From: Hyaloperonospora brassicae | Taxonomy: Eukaryota > Oomycota > Peronosporomycetes > Peronosporales > Peronosporaceae | DNA length: 64,000 nucleotides | Reading direction: 5' to 3' | NCBI GenBank assembly: GCA_947650285.1 | Contig: CANTFL010000223.1 | Coordinates: 62,001 to 126,000 of the forward strand | Shown here: piece after piece, positions 32,442 to 43,937 of the stretch | Numbering within the stretch: the first letter of the stretch is position 1 | Layout: the number at the start of each line of letters is the position of its first letter | The notes under the pieces: model-generated | Seen by the model: only the letters and a program-made list of their open reading frames with translations | Database searches by the model: none | What the model was told of the DNA's origin: nothing | Position numbers and translations under genes: made by a program

Positions 32442-34403
32442 ATGCCACCTATCATCACTCCTGACATGCCATCTTTAAAAGTACTATCCTTCGCTACTAT
32501 GTATAAATCAATGATGGCCATTCGATCACAGGCAGCAAAACATCACTTCAGCTACGAAGCATCTGACAGAAACAAGACTAGAGCCTACCTCAAGTGTTTA
32601 GGTGACAATTTTCCTTCATATGCCTGCATAAAATTCCACAAAAAACCGAACAATTTCGTATCAGTCAGGTGCAAGATCAACATTCATGCCAAGGATCGCT
32701 TGGGAAACCTCGGGGGTCCCAGCGTGAGCACACATTTTTGATAAAGCAGCTTCGCGAAGGCATGACAGTGGACAGCAAGGCTCCTATTAAGGATGTTCAG
32801 CGGTTTCTAAAACGAAAACTTGGTGTCGAGATTCCGTTTACTACCGCTCACAAAGCAAAGGAAGCAGTGTGTTCTGACACAATTAATGCGCAACGGGAGC
32901 AGTTCAATCTGGTGGAAGGCTATGTTCAATGTCTACTTCGAAAAAATTCCGAAAATATTGTGCAACATAAAACACAACAAGTTTCAAGCGCAAACGGCAT
33001 GAAAAAACGATTCCATAGTCTATTCATCGCTCCGGTTGCAACGCGATACGCGTTTCAATACATTCGATGCTTTGTGGCTGTTGATGGGACCTTTACTAAC
33101 ACCCAATTTGTCTAGATCCTTCTTTTGGCTGTGTCAATGGATGCTCATGATAAACTGATGATTTTGGGATGGGCGGTTGTTCCAAATGAATTTGAGGAGA
33201 CGTGGGACTGGTTTTTGACTAACTTGGGTGAAGCGCATCCTGGGATCAACGAACGTGGAAGTGTAGTGGTAAATGACCGTGAAAAGGGCTAGTAAACACA
33301 GTGGAGAAAATTCTTCCGAACGCTTATAATGCCTTTTGTTGCTATCACATTGCTGCAAACGTTCAGACTATACATGGAATTGTTACAAAAAGGTATGTAC
33401 TATCCGAGTCGAGCTGTTGGGAATGATGGAAAGTCATGATTGACACTAATCCGTATGTTTTTGCTACATTAGACTCTTCAGGAAATGCGTCTACGCCAAT
33501 AACAAAGCTGATTTTGACAAGTTTATCGATCAAATCAGAAAAATCAAGCCTCTTGCTACCGATTACGTAATGGAAATCCCGCACAATCAATTGACAACAT
33601 ACGCTTGTGACGTTTACCTTTTCGGACATGTCATTTCAAACTTAGCAGAGATTGCCCAACCTTTTTTTTGAAGCAGATTCGGGAAACCTTTTCTTTAGAT
33701 GCTGGACGCTTTGTATCGCCACCAAATGGAGAAATTTCATAAACGGGCGCAGTCCGCAATTGGTTTGGTTGCACTATTGGTGCCGTTGGTGATGAAGAGA
33801 TTTGTTGAGAAGTTGAATGCTGCTAAGATGTACACCGTCTTTCCGGCGGAACAAACTTGTAAAACGGTTGTAGGTGAATGAAATCACCAATATGTGATCA
33901 ACCTTCCAACTCCGGATCGTCCGATTGGTAGTTGCACCTGTGGAAGGTATCAGAACTTCCTTATGCCTTGCCACCACGTTTGTGCGTTTGCATTGAAAGT
34001 AAAGGTGTCCCCAATCTAACTAGTCGACAAATTCTACACCGTTGACACCTGTCGCGCAACATTCAACCGTCCATACGTTCCAGTCTTGATTGTGAATCTC
34101 TCGCTGTCACCACTTCACCACCAAAGGTTTCTCGGTCCCAGGGACGACATGTTAAGAGACGCAAGAAAAGCGGATCTCAGCATAAATAGATGCATAGGAA
34201 ACCTTGCAAGACATGTGGACAGCTTGGGCACGATAGGAGATCTTGTATGGAGGCTCATGTGTGATCAGGTAAGGAAAGAAGGGGACGGAGCGAAATTACA
34301 AAGAAGAAAGCGGGCGAGAATCTGTAATGTAGTTATTTATTTCTTCTCTAAATGTTTGTTTTCACGCAGTATTTGTTATCACAATTTCTGTAGCAACGGG
34401 TAG
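32442..34403 (+). pseudogene. MULE transposase with SWIM zinc finger, contains a probable intron
   Basis: The N-terminal frame 32442-32741 (MPPIITPDMPSLK) is followed in another frame by 32669-33115, ending CFVAVDGTFTNTQFV. DGTF holds the first catalytic Asp. After TAG 33113 the same frame gives DKLMILGWAVVPNEFEETWD and NDREKG (second Asp, near 33270). A shift leads to NAYNAFCCYHIAANVQ, the conserved C-x2-H region. An 80-bp intron fits at 33393-33472. After further shifts (one at an eight-T run, 33662-33669) comes the SWIM finger CTCGRYQNFLMPCHHVCAFA (33933 onward), then a C-terminal frame from 34086. The enzyme would cut and paste the element; the several breaks argue against activity. Confidence 0.85.
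33393..33472 (+). other. probable spliceosomal intron in the MULE transposase
   Basis: It begins GTATGT, ends ACATTAG, and contains ACTAATC as a plausible branch point about 20 bases before the end. Removing it joins THE-R to LFRKCV in frame: codons ACA AAA AG then A CTC. The 80-bp length suits compact oomycete introns. Without removal the frame meets stops. Confidence 0.65.
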
Positions 34404-35179
34404 CGGCCGATTTAGTCCGTAGCTCCCGTTGCTTACACGTGTCAGTACTTAACGTCCCCCTCCCCTTATTTCGTCTCGTCAAAGTAGTGAGCAAGGAAAA
34501 TGTTCTCAGTTGGACCCTGATGTAATACATTCTCCGATGAAACGTCTACAAGCAACTATTTAGAAACAGGAAAACAGTATCTTTAAAGAAACCGTCCATA
34601 AAAAGCCAAAAATTCGTACACCAAAAAAACACACCAACAAACGAAAATCTCTGCAGAACGCACATAACTTCCCAAGATGATGACCTCTCGGCTGATCACC
34701 AGATTTGCTCGGTACTCACGAACCTGCTATTTGACACATCAGGTCGGGCATCAGCATGACATAACAGTCACCAATCACGTTCCAGGACCACTCAAGAACC
34801 ACTGCCGCTCACACCCACTCTTATCGTCGCGCTTCTGCCAGTGTCATCCATCTTCATTGTAGTACGAGACCTCTAGTGTGTTATACAACAATAATCTGCC
34901 ACCCTGGTCACGCATAAATAGGGTACCGTAACTTCCCGTCAGTCGATCTCCGATAGGGGTTAAATTTCCTCAAACAGCTCCTCGTTTTCATTTAAACAAT
35001 GAGAGACGTACATGGTGGTCGAAACTGCACCGAGCGGAGCAGCAGGAAGCTTTCCACCTTGAAGTGCATCAAGAGTAACACCAGCTCGTGTTTGAAGAAC
35101 CATCCCCGAATCGCTTCGTTACGCAGAAATGCTGCGCGCGCTTGGTTCATTCGCCGTCTTGTAATCCTCTTATAGCTGG

Positions 35180-35265
35180 TAAAAAAGTGTCCTATCCTGT
35201 GGATAACAAAAACGTGTCCTATACTGCGAATTTCCGATAAAAAGTGTCCTAATATGTGTAATTCC
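35180..35265 (-). repeat. right terminal inverted repeat of the MULE
   Basis: Reverse complement of the left terminus, with three AGTGTCCTA-type motifs at about 35188, 35213 and 35244. The tip is identical to that of the 17305-18004 copy for at least 100 bases. Confidence 0.85.
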
Positions 35266-35951
35266 TCTTATATAAATGACATATACATCTCGCCGCACCA
35301 AATGTGGGCTATTTGAAGCGTTGCGCTGCTACTCGTAACAATCCTCAAATACAAGCGTGTCCCGATCAGATGGAGTATACGCTTATTCATGAAGATACCA
35401 CCGAAGTTCGTTTGCTGACTCCCGATTTCATATAGAAGTCCATCTACTACCCATCGCACACAACGCAGTGATTCACTGGGCGTGGCTTGAATTGATCGTT
35501 CAAATTACGGAACAAGCGTTCTGTGTGCCTCTTTTTATATCAATCTGTCAGCCGCTCGAACTTGTGCTCGAGGAAACTGGTGCGACATCTCTAGCCGCTT
35601 GTGCTGTGCCACGGTCGTAGCGAGCCAATTGCCCATCTTAAATTATATAACGGCTTGCACAACTAGCAGCCGCTTCAATCCCGGCATCTGATATGGCTCC
35701 CTCTCTGAACGCGGTTCCATAGGAAAAGCATGAGCACCTCTGCAGTAGGACAGTAGGATATGTCTATGTAGATGCGCACGCTCAGCACGCTGAGCAGCCA
35801 AGAGCGAAGACCCTACTTGGACGGGCGCCGTACCTTGACGCCCGGTCCCGCTTTTTCTGGAAGTCTACTCCGGGGTAATCCGGACCTCTGTCGAACAAAC
35901 TTCAGGTGCCATCGACGCACCCGGAACTTCTGGTACCTGAGGAACCGCCAT
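35266..35951. other. no recognisable gene
   Basis: Short frames only; those at 35268-35459 and 35772-35990 show no motif. Confidence 0.35.
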
Positions 35952-36450
35952 TCAAAGTTCAGCAGTATCATGATCAACGCGGCCGCTTAATACATCATCC
36001 TCTTCTCTAAGGGCATCAAAAGGCTCTAGAATGGAGACGTTAAGGAGAAGGAGACGAAGTTGCAGAATGCGTCCTTGGCCGCCTTCGTCCATGAATGGAG
36101 CGGAAGAGCCCGAGTCGCTTTGTTCTCGTGGACGACCATGTTCACATGGGGCAAGAGGCGAATATTTTGAAACATTGCTCGAAGACTGTTGGTCGGAAAA
36201 AGTGCATATGGAGAACAACCTCTGTAAAAGTTGGTGGCATTCCCAATCTACCGCTGGTGTGACGGCTGCCTGTGCCGCTATATCTGCTGACTGCTGCACG
36301 ATAAGTTCCTGACTGGACATCTGGCGTATATCCTTCGAGCTTTCAAAGGCTCTTGATTGGTCTTTAACCGCTTGAAGTTCTACTTCGAAGACCACGATGT
36401 CGCCTAGTCCCTACAGCTGCGCATCGGTGACCCGGCACCTCGACGCAGGA
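35952..36450 (-). pseudogene. LINE ORF1 fragment
   Basis: The minus frame reads RCRVTDAQL, GLGDIVVFEVELQAVKDQ, then RQMSSQELIVQQSADIAAQA and AVTPA. This parallels ARCQFTDAKLKGPGDIEVTE and EAAQAAATPA of LINE copy B ORF1 (27660-27440). It is a third, divergent copy of the same ORF1 region, cut on the right by element 3. Confidence 0.65.
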
Positions 36451-36626
36451 TGATTCTAGTGGTGATATAGAAGACATTTAGGTTCCAGCCCGTTTCACGG
36501 GTGCCGGATGATGATCGTGGACCCTAGCCACAGGAACCACACAATACCACGAAGAATAGCAGGACCCCGGCTAGTCGAAATATAACACTCCACGCTGTAG
36601 AAGTCCACGAGTAAGGGGTGTAAAGA

Positions 36627-37086
36627 TGTAACAAGGCACTGGTGACAACGTACTGGTTGACCAGTACGGAGCTCACTTCCACTGACAACAGTGATAGTCA
36701 GTGCCCTGCTAAGTGTTGCACCAACACAGAGGAAGGAAAGGAGACTAAGTTAACACTCTAGTTTCTGGTAAAACTAAAACTTTTATTTGATACGATTAAG
36801 TCCTATCAGTAATCAAGCCTATCAATCTTATGTTCTCGGTTTATCCTGACTTAATTATACTAATCAAACTAAACGTATGATGACGTCTACTCACCACCCA
36901 TTGCGCGCGTCTAGCAGCGATCGGTGAGTTGGTATCATCACAATATCAACCAATGAGTAGACCCTTCGTTCATCTTCAACAATATCATCATACTCTGTGA
37001 TATTGTTGAAAGAATATTCAACGTAATATTATTTATTGACATTTTAGCCTTAATGACAATATCACGTAACGGGCTACCCCGTTACA
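36627..37086 (-). repeat. 3' LTR of element 3
   Basis: Plus-strand text runs TGTAACAAGG to CCCCGTTACA. It contains the shared block at 36890-36930 and a perfect 13-bp-stem hairpin at 36975-37010. Confidence 0.93.
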
Positions 37087-37100
37087 TCACCCCCCCTTAA
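37087..37100 (-). other. polypurine tract of element 3
   Basis: On the minus strand TTAAGGGGGGGTGA ends at the LTR boundary. It is the expected plus-strand primer position. Confidence 0.75.
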
Positions 37101-37208
37101 CGGATAGTCACCGTGTGACTATCAGAACTTTTGTGGCCACCCATTGGATGCCAATGGGACGGGGAGCACTGGTTGGTCAGATCCATTCGTCCTGACTTTT
37201 CTTCGCAT

Positions 37209-38107
37209 AGTTTACATGTCTATGCGGGGTGTTTATAAATACGGCACAGTCTGCTACCATTCTAGCCTCTGTGGCAGACAATTCGTCGTCTGCTGCTCGT
37301 TCTCCGCCTGAAGGAAGTGTTGCTACAGGCGTATGCGGTATCGCACCACATGCATACAGTGACCTCGATCAAGGGGTCAGCTAATCTGGCGAGTCAGATG
37401 TGTCTGACTCAAAACGGCCTTCAGAGGCATCATACTCACCCGCGGTGCCTCGCTCACCAGAAGACCTGCCGAACTAACGGACTCGCGACTTGCGTCACAG
37501 TCTGTTCGGCAGTGATGAAAAATATGGTGATGAGTATTATTACTTATCACCGCGATCAACTCGTGCGTCCTCGCAAGAGCGCGTTGACGATGGCGCGAGA
37601 CGTTGTCTTATTGGAAACCGTAGTACTTGCAAAGATGACACGTCGAAGCGTAATTAGCTGAAGCCGTGGCGTTTACCTGAACAGCTCATCAATAGCTTGT
37701 CTCACGATATAAGCCAACATCATCATATTTCATTATTCGATGCGAGCGAGATCCATGGATTGAGCTCCAGCGCGAAGAACTTTCGCGCTGAAGAAGACTT
37801 CTATCTCGATGCTTTTCTTCAGCATCGATGGTACAATGGTGACCAAAGCGTGACAAGGCTTTGCTTTTGGCTGTATGGAACGCGTTCGTCCATAATGTCA
37901 AAATTTTTGGACGAAAAGGATGGCTACAAAACCTTGAAGCGGTACGCATCAAGTTTGGAAATCGAACGCCAACCGGTGCAAGGTACCGGCTGCATCGTTT
38001 GTCGAGTGAGGCATCCATTCCTTGCCTCACTTGGAGTGATCCTTGTGCGAGTTATGTTGACAACTTGCAACGTGCACAGGGATGCTTATTCCCCAGGTTT
38101 CCCCTAG
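37209..38107 (+). pseudogene. antisense ORF between 3' LTR and pol of element 3, unknown function
   Basis: A plus-strand frame, opposite to pol, stays coding-like from about 37209 to 38107 with only three internal stops (37378-37380 TAA, one near 37475, TAG at 37655). It reads SATILASVADNSSSAARSPP, an acidic Ser-rich part (SGESDVSDSKRPSEASYSP, then GSDEKYGDEYYYLSPRSTRA), then LPEQLINSLSHDISQHHH, RAEEDFYLDAFLQHRWYN and DEKDGYKTLKRYASSLEIE. No start codon is obvious and no family is recognised. Elements 1 and 4 have opposite-strand frames in the same interval. Confidence 0.55.
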
Positions 38108-38559
38108 AGAAGCGCACACATCTCATCCGAGACGCGGGATGCGATTGCAAACTCAAAATCCGTCTATAAGCGCCAAAAGTGCGTGTTTACCGATAGGCCC
38201 GAGGACCAATCAGATGAGTTTCGTCGTACTGGTGGACGAGACCCTCAACATCAGCCATCATCTAGGATTGAGGTTCCCAGATATCTTACGCTGGCGGATA
38301 CCCACGCCAGCGGACAAGGTAACTTGCCCGCTCCCCTTTCTTCATGCGTTGGCTCAAGATACGCCCCACGTGAAAGCGTCGACCACCGTAAGAACCCATT
38401 AGTGGCTCCGACGGTGGTGAAAAGACAAGGTCTGGTTCAGCTGTTGGGCCTGTATGAGACTTTAAGAAATCATGAACGTTGCCTGACCGAGTTAAGGCAA
38501 AACGTCGATCACGAACAAGATCGTCGACACGACTTGTTGTCGACCGTACGACGTCTCCG

Positions 38560-39140
38560 TACCAGTCGGTAGAAAGACCAATCGTATTTCACGTTCGATT
38601 AGCTTGAGAACGAACGCGAGAGGTGCCATTTGAGCAACAAGCTGAAGCCGGCTTGTCACTATACTGCATTGCTGAAGGACCAACTCGAGTGTTTGGTCCG
38701 TGATCACAAGAATCTGTTGGGTATTATTGGGCGTGGCGGCTGTCTACTTTCTCGGAAGAGACCTCGTACTGATAGTACGGGCGGAGACTACCAGCATAGA
38801 ATGTAGGATGCGTGTACATCCTGCGAGGCAACTTTATCGTGTAGGCATTGCCTTTGCAGTGCAATACACGAAATGAACGAATGTATTTCAGCAGTAGTTT
38901 CCTACTGCCGACACTAGTGACTGCATGTCTAGGTAGGTTTACCGTAGGCAGTAGTGCTAGGTCGTTAATCTTAAATGAAAGAACATTTGCTCTTCCATTC
39001 TTGTCTGCGCTCCGTTCTAGCGGTCCTCCGCGTTAGCGATGGAGTCCTGAATGAAACGGACTACCGGTTCTAGAGTCAACAGAAAGTTCTCTGCTGACTC
39101 GTTGTTGTATATTCTAGTGCGGCTTGTGCGCACTGCTAAG
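38560..39140 (-). pseudogene. integrase C-terminal part of element 3
   Basis: On the minus strand the frame reads SRTRIYNNESAENFLLTLEP, VVRFIQDSIANAEDR, then GRANVLSFKINDLALLPTVN, FRVLHCKGNAYTIKLPRRMY and THPTFYAGSLRPYYQYE. This is the DNA-binding tail of Ty3-type integrase (the F-R-V-L-x-x-K-G-N-A-Y segment). A stop follows NAEDR. A linker continues to about 38200; I did not find a chromodomain in it. Confidence 0.75.
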
Positions 39141-40080
39141 AGATTCTTCTCTTCTTCAGCGAGGGCGTCGACTTCCTCGACGGCATGATCGTTGACGATG
39201 CTGAATATTCCAGCATCGTCATCATTTTCTGATGTAGCAGCAGCGTCATCGTTACTGCCAATACCGACGTAGTCGATGTCGACATTATCGACATCGGCGT
39301 CAAACGTATCGGCGTGAGCGGTGATACGTGATGATCAGGAGCCAAAACGGTTTTTGCTCGAGCAAGTCCCTTCCCCCTTAATCCAGTGTCACTGTGTATC
39401 AGTTCAGGAATACGTGGGTGGCGTAAGCCATTACCGTAAAACGGTGAATGCGTCGTGGACGCATGCACGGAGTTGTTAATGGCGAATTCCACCGTCGACA
39501 AAAACTCACTCCAACTCGAAAAGGAGTGGATGTATCCTCGAAGAAGTTCTTCGAGGACACTGTTTGCACGTCCTGTCTAATATCCGTTTCGGGACGGTCA
39601 GAGGTGAACATCTTCAACCGTGTTCCCAATGTGCGGAACACGGATTGCCAAAAAGTCGCCGTGAACCGAGGGTCACGGTCGGACACGAGTTCACAAGGTA
39701 ACCCGAGGAGTCGAAACACTGTGTCGATGAAGACACGCGCACATCCGGTCGCAGTGATCGACTCGAGGACCGCAACAAGATGCACCATCTTGCCGAAACA
39801 GTCCAAAAACACAAGAGTACCATTACTCCTGTGAGTGTCTTCGGGAAACCCGAAGACTAAATCCATTGAGACCGACTGCCAGCAATATTTCGGAATAGAA
39901 AGAGAATGTAGAGGTGCAAGGGATAAAGAAATGGGCTTCACACGCTGATCGACCTCACAAGAACGAATGTACTTGCTCACAAAGTGATACTGGCGTGACC
40001 AGTAAAGTCACGACTTATCGTAAGGTACGTCTTTTCTCTACCACGATGTCCACCGGTTGGGGCATCGTGACATTCGAACA
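39141..40080 (-). pseudogene. integrase N-terminal part and core of element 3
   Basis: The zinc-binding part reads HDAPTGGHRGREKTYL, then SCEVDQRVKP. The family has C-E-x-C, so the second Cys is Asp here. The core has SMDLVFGFP (first Asp) and SELVSDRDPRFTATFW-type text (CELVSDRDPRFT, second Asp). Near 39580 the T-D-G-Q-T-E-R box is broken: in the frame that continues into NSVLEELLRGYIHSF the Glu codon reads Gly (GGA), and a stop and a frameshift lie there. STVEFAINNSVHAS follows from 39501. Confidence 0.85.
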
Positions 40081-40100
40081 TGATGCGTCAACGCAAATCA

Positions 40101-40853
40101 TTATGATCGGAAACGACGACACGAGGTGTGTAGTCTGGAACTGCTGTGTAGTACAGCAACCCGTTGCGAGTCGTGTACCGATCCAAAGAGGAGCGGTATA
40201 GAGCCTGCAAATCCGACAAGGATTTTTCGGGATGAATTTGCAAGGTGATCCACCAAACGGAGGAGATTCATATCTCCTACCTGGGCCTTCTGCACGTCGT
40301 CGAGCAACGACGGTACGCTGACTGACAGCGCCGCAACAGTGGGCAAAGCCTCACTATCGACTGGTGTAGTCGGCGCGAAATCGGGACGACTTGATAACGC
40401 ATCAGCGACGACGTTCAGGCGTCCTGGTTTGTACTCAACGGAGCAGTTATACTCCGCGAAGAAAGCCAACCACCTTGCCATCCGTTGTAAGAGGTGGGGA
40501 ATTTTTACAGCCGTGCGTAGTGACGCATGGTCCGTATATACAATAAATGGTCTATCTCCCAATGGAAAGACGCGTAAATTAGTCAGTGCATATTTCATGG
40601 CAATGCGTTACTTGTCATGCACTGAATAATGGCGTTTGGCTGGTTGCAGCCGACGCAATTGATAGCAGACGACACGATCTGCGCCGTCTCTGCCGTATTG
40701 CATCAATACGCAGCCGATTGAAAGATCGCCGGCGTCGCAGACCACATGAAATGTTCTGTCCTGATCTGCAATCACCAAGATGGGCAATCGACTCAATCTT
40801 TTCTTGATAAATTCATGGGAATGGTGACAATCGTCGTTCCATGTCCACTTCAC
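40101..40853 (-). pseudogene. RNase H domain of element 3
   Basis: The frame 40853-40608 reads DRTFHVVCDAGDLSIGCVLM (catalytic Asp present) and ends at a stop. It continues at 40598 with MKYALTNLRVFPLGDRPFIV, YTDHASLRTAV, RMARWLAFFAEYNCSVEYKP, then the linker to integrase. It is the best evidence for the ancestral residue that is changed in element 1. Confidence 0.87.
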
Positions 40854-40972
40854 GTTTTCTTGAGTAAAAAAGAAAGATGATCTGTCATATCGGCATAGTT
40901 GGGCGAATACTTGTACAAGTACGCCGCTATCCCAAAGAACTTCCGCAGTCCCTTGACATCGACTGGCACTCC

Positions 40973-41569
40973 TCAGTCGGTGATCGTCTTTATCTTCTCG
41001 GGATCGGGGCGTACATCGTGTTTACCCAGGATTAACCCAAGAAGTGGTGTTTCGCTAGCCACGAATATACACTTCTTGAGGTTGGCGTACAACTTATGAT
41101 AGCGCATGAGTCGAAGAAACTGACGAACATGAATTCTGTGAGCTTCAACGTCCATCGTTCCGTCCATACCCAGGCTATGGACGAACAGGTCGTCGAAGTA
41201 ACTCGGTGCAAAATCCCGCACCGGTCTCAACAGATTTGTAACACACCTGTTGAAGGTTGCAGGGGCGTTTCTCGGCCCCTGTGGCATCACTAACCACTCT
41301 CACAGCATACCGCTGGGGGCACTCACTGCTGTGTACAGTATGTCCCGTTCACGCATGAACATCTGATAGAAGCCATGCATCAGATCCATGGACGAAAAGA
41401 TGGTACTCTTTGACATACCATCGATGATTACGTCCTTCCTCGGTATCGGCGTCTGAGCCGGTACCGTTGCAGCATTCAATTTGTTGAATGCGTGCACTAT
41501 CCGCCACCCTCCTGTGGCCTTTCGCGTACAGAAGGTCGGAGAGCTGTGCGAGGAAGTTGATTCCCTCAC
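40973..41569 (-). pseudogene. reverse transcriptase of element 3
   Basis: The frame 41569-41300 holds GGWRIVHAFNKLNAATVPAQ, TPIPRKDVI and MDLMHGFYQMF. A TGA at about 41300 sits where the family has Trp (SGML-W-EW). The same frame resumes with MMPQGPRNAPATFNRC and the catalytic box YFDD at 41189-41200, then KLYANLKKCIF and LGLILGKHDV. Only this one stop separates the two halves. The 5' part of the RT at 41570-42060 is more degraded. Confidence 0.9.
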
Positions 41570-42066
41570 ATGGCCCGCTGCTAAGCGATCGGTAATGATC
41601 TTGTCGATCGCTAGTACTTGTTCACGAGGCAGTGGCCATCTTCTTCATGACACAGTACTTCGAGCCCGGTTTGAGCTCGATCTCGTGTCGAGTGTATTTG
41701 TCCTGAGGCAACTCGCACGGTACGGATTCAGGAAATACATCCTTGAATTCGATCAAGTCCTGATACAAAGTATTTGCCTAAAGCGAATCCCAGGATTGAG
41801 ACGCGTATCGCTTAATCCGAGTCTTCTCATCGAGGACACTTTCGTCCATCGATGAGCTGCTGAGAACCCGCCACTCTCAGCAAATACTGTTGCCGACCGA
41901 ATATCGGTCACATACTCATCCTCTGTGACAAGTATGCAGATCTGCTTGATGTTGCCACTACGCAGATCGCGCAAGAACCGTTTCGGTTCTAGCGTTGACA
42001 ATTAATATATATCTCCGAAGTCAACTTCTGAGGCGCATTTAGATCAAATGTATAAGCGCCTAAACT

Positions 42067-42714
42067 TCATCTGACATTTACCAAGACATTCACTGTCTCG
42101 AATAATTCCCGGTAAGTCACATCCACAGGAAGCAGGAGAGCTTTCTCCACAATGTAGTGATCATCTACATTGTGTTCTTGTACAGTCGTACAAACGACCG
42201 TACCGCAAGTGAGGACACCGCACTCACTCGTAGTACACCCACGTAAATGTGGGCTTTCCAAGATATTCTTCAGATCGTTATCTGATAAACAAGTGGCAGG
42301 CATCGATACTGATCGATGCTGCCATCCCACCCTTGGCTCGTATCTCCTGATCCAAGGTAGTCCTAGGATGACATCAAACGTTTCATCCAGGTCGAGTGCG
42401 ATGAAATCATCATCGTACTGTTCGCCCTCCAACGTGTAGTGGATTCCCACTACACGTTTCTCTACAGTAATCGATGCGCCTGTCGCTAGGCACACCGTCA
42501 TCCTCGTTGGAGGGATGTCGCGCTCAACAAAGTTGATACTCTCAGCCTCGAATGACTGGCGACGAAAAAAGTTGTTTATCGCCTCACAGTCAACTAGGTC
42601 GCGAAGTGACAAGTCCTTTGTCCCTTTCAGTGTCAAGGATATGAGGGACACTTCATCACCAGGTGCAGAGACAGAGACACATAGAGATTGTGTGTCTGGA
42701 GCAACCTTTGTCAA
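42067..42714 (-). pseudogene. retropepsin-like protease of element 3
   Basis: A 215-codon open frame reads LSLRDLVDCEAINNFFRRQS, where the family has D-C-G-A-S. The Asp is kept but Gly is Glu and Ser is Ile. Later it reads DDDFIALDLDETFDVILGLP, WIRRYEPRVGW, the conserved flap-to-C-terminal part. It is open yet probably inactive because of the changed glycine. The Cys/His knuckle of gag lies upstream at 42905-42950. Confidence 0.8.
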
Positions 42715-42904
42715 GAGATTTGCAAATTCTCTCGATGTTGCTGGACCAGTAGGGTGCTCCGCCCCTACTGTCCCCGACCATTTTTTGATGGTCCACTTTG
42801 CTGTTGCGGCTTTGCAACAGCATCAGACCCTCGTACTTTAGCTCTTTAAACTGGTGGACGGTTACTGCGCTTAGCACCACGGGGTCCTGAGCGGGGGATT
42901 CTGC

Positions 42905-43690
42905 ATTCTTATGCATAGTGTCCGAGCTTATGACAGCAATGGCATCTCACCATTCGCTTGCCATTCACAGGGCGAGGTTCCTCGTCCTCAACATGACAGA
43001 GGTCCATTGATTCTGGCCCTCCGACCGCTGATCGTTTAAGTGGACGATAGGGGGTAAGAGTGTTGTGAGCCTGTCATACACTTTAGTCTTCCCACTCCGC
43101 AGCGTAGATCGATTCGGAGAGCGTCTTTAGATCCCCGCGAAGCAGGTGGTCCCTGACAGGACCATTTGCAAGACCTTGAATGAACATTGCGATCCTCACA
43201 AATTCACATACATGGTTCACTACCATGCAACTTGCAAGGTAGCGTACATGCTAAGCGTAAGCGTGAACCTTACGCTTACCCTGATTTATCTCAAGGAGTT
43301 CAGAGAGAGTCCTGAACTCGGCCCTGGGAGTCTCAAACGTCTCACTGAGCAAAGTCTTGAAGACGTCTAACGACTCGAACACGTTCGGGTTATGTAAATT
43401 GAGATTCAGGGCCCAATTACTAGCGTCCTCTACCAAGTATGACTGAGCGAATGCGACTTGCATCCGCTCGTTGTTGGTGCGACGGGTCTCGATGGCACCG
43501 TCGACTTCGACGAACCATCCTTAACAGGGAGTCTTCCTCCACTCTCCGATACTTGTGAATCTCTAGCTTTAGAGACTTCTGTCGACGTTCACACGTCGAA
43601 CTTTCGGACTGAGAATGATGCTGTCTCAGTTCTTCCATCCGCTGGTGATCTTAATGTTTCAACAAGGTCACCTACGCTCGCGACTAGTCA
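42905..43690 (-). pseudogene. gag: gag of element 3
   Basis: The frame 43638-43420 gives MEELRQHHSQSESSTCERRQ and LEIHKYRRVEEDSLLR. A one-base insertion then shifts frame, and 43463-43251 reads MQVAFAQSYLVEDASNWALN, LDVFKTLLSETFETPRAEFR and ELLEINQGKRKVHAYA, the Ty3-type capsid core. The CCHC knuckle RCHCCHKLGHYA-stop-EC is at 42905-42950. The frame 43959-43684 upstream covers the leader. Confidence 0.8.
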
Positions 43691-43917
43691 AGTTCTAGCT
43701 GCAAGGCCTTGCTAACGACGGAATGCTGCTGGTCTCTATCCCTTGTGTATAGCATGGCCCAGATACCTTCCTTGCCAACGGTCGAACTCATTCGTTTGAT
43801 CGCAATCCATTCGACATCGCTCAAATGGGAGTAGCTTGCACGAGTTCCGTACAATCTGTCGCCCTCGAATTCGTCCAACATGTTCATATTGGGTGATACG
43901 AGTGTGGTCCTTGGACG

Positions 43918-43935
43918 GACTACAAAGTGCCACCA
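43918..43935 (-). other. primer binding site of element 3
   Basis: On the minus strand, two bases after the LTR, the text is TGGTGGCACTTTGTAGTC. It is almost the same as in element 1 (TGGTAGCACTTGTAGTTG), so both probably use the same tRNA. Confidence 0.7.
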
Positions 43936-43937
43936 GG

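Larger units (their letters stand above)
32204..35265 (+). mobile_element. MULE (Mutator-like) DNA transposon, near full length
   Basis: Terminal inverted repeats of at least 45 bp start GAAATTACATAGAATAGGAC on the left and, on the other strand, GGAATTACACATATTAGGAC on the right. Each terminus holds three spaced copies of a TAGGACACTTTTT motif. Between them is a plus-strand MULE transposase with DDE-type motifs and a SWIM finger. A 700-bp deletion derivative of the same family lies at 17305-18004 in inverse orientation. Flanking bases (TTGAGTATA and TCTTATATA) do not give a convincing 8-10 bp duplication. Confidence 0.9.

Noticed and set aside
32195..35275. 8-10 bp target duplication of the MULE
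   Set aside because: TTGAGTATA and TCTTATATA match in only five of nine positions, which is not convincing.
38183..38572. 129-codon plus frame in element 3 (GLYETLRNHERCLTELRQNV)
   Set aside because: The minus strand here reads as the pol linker that follows the integrase tail, so this frame may be its shadow. It is coiled-coil-like, but I could not decide and left it out of the antisense gene.
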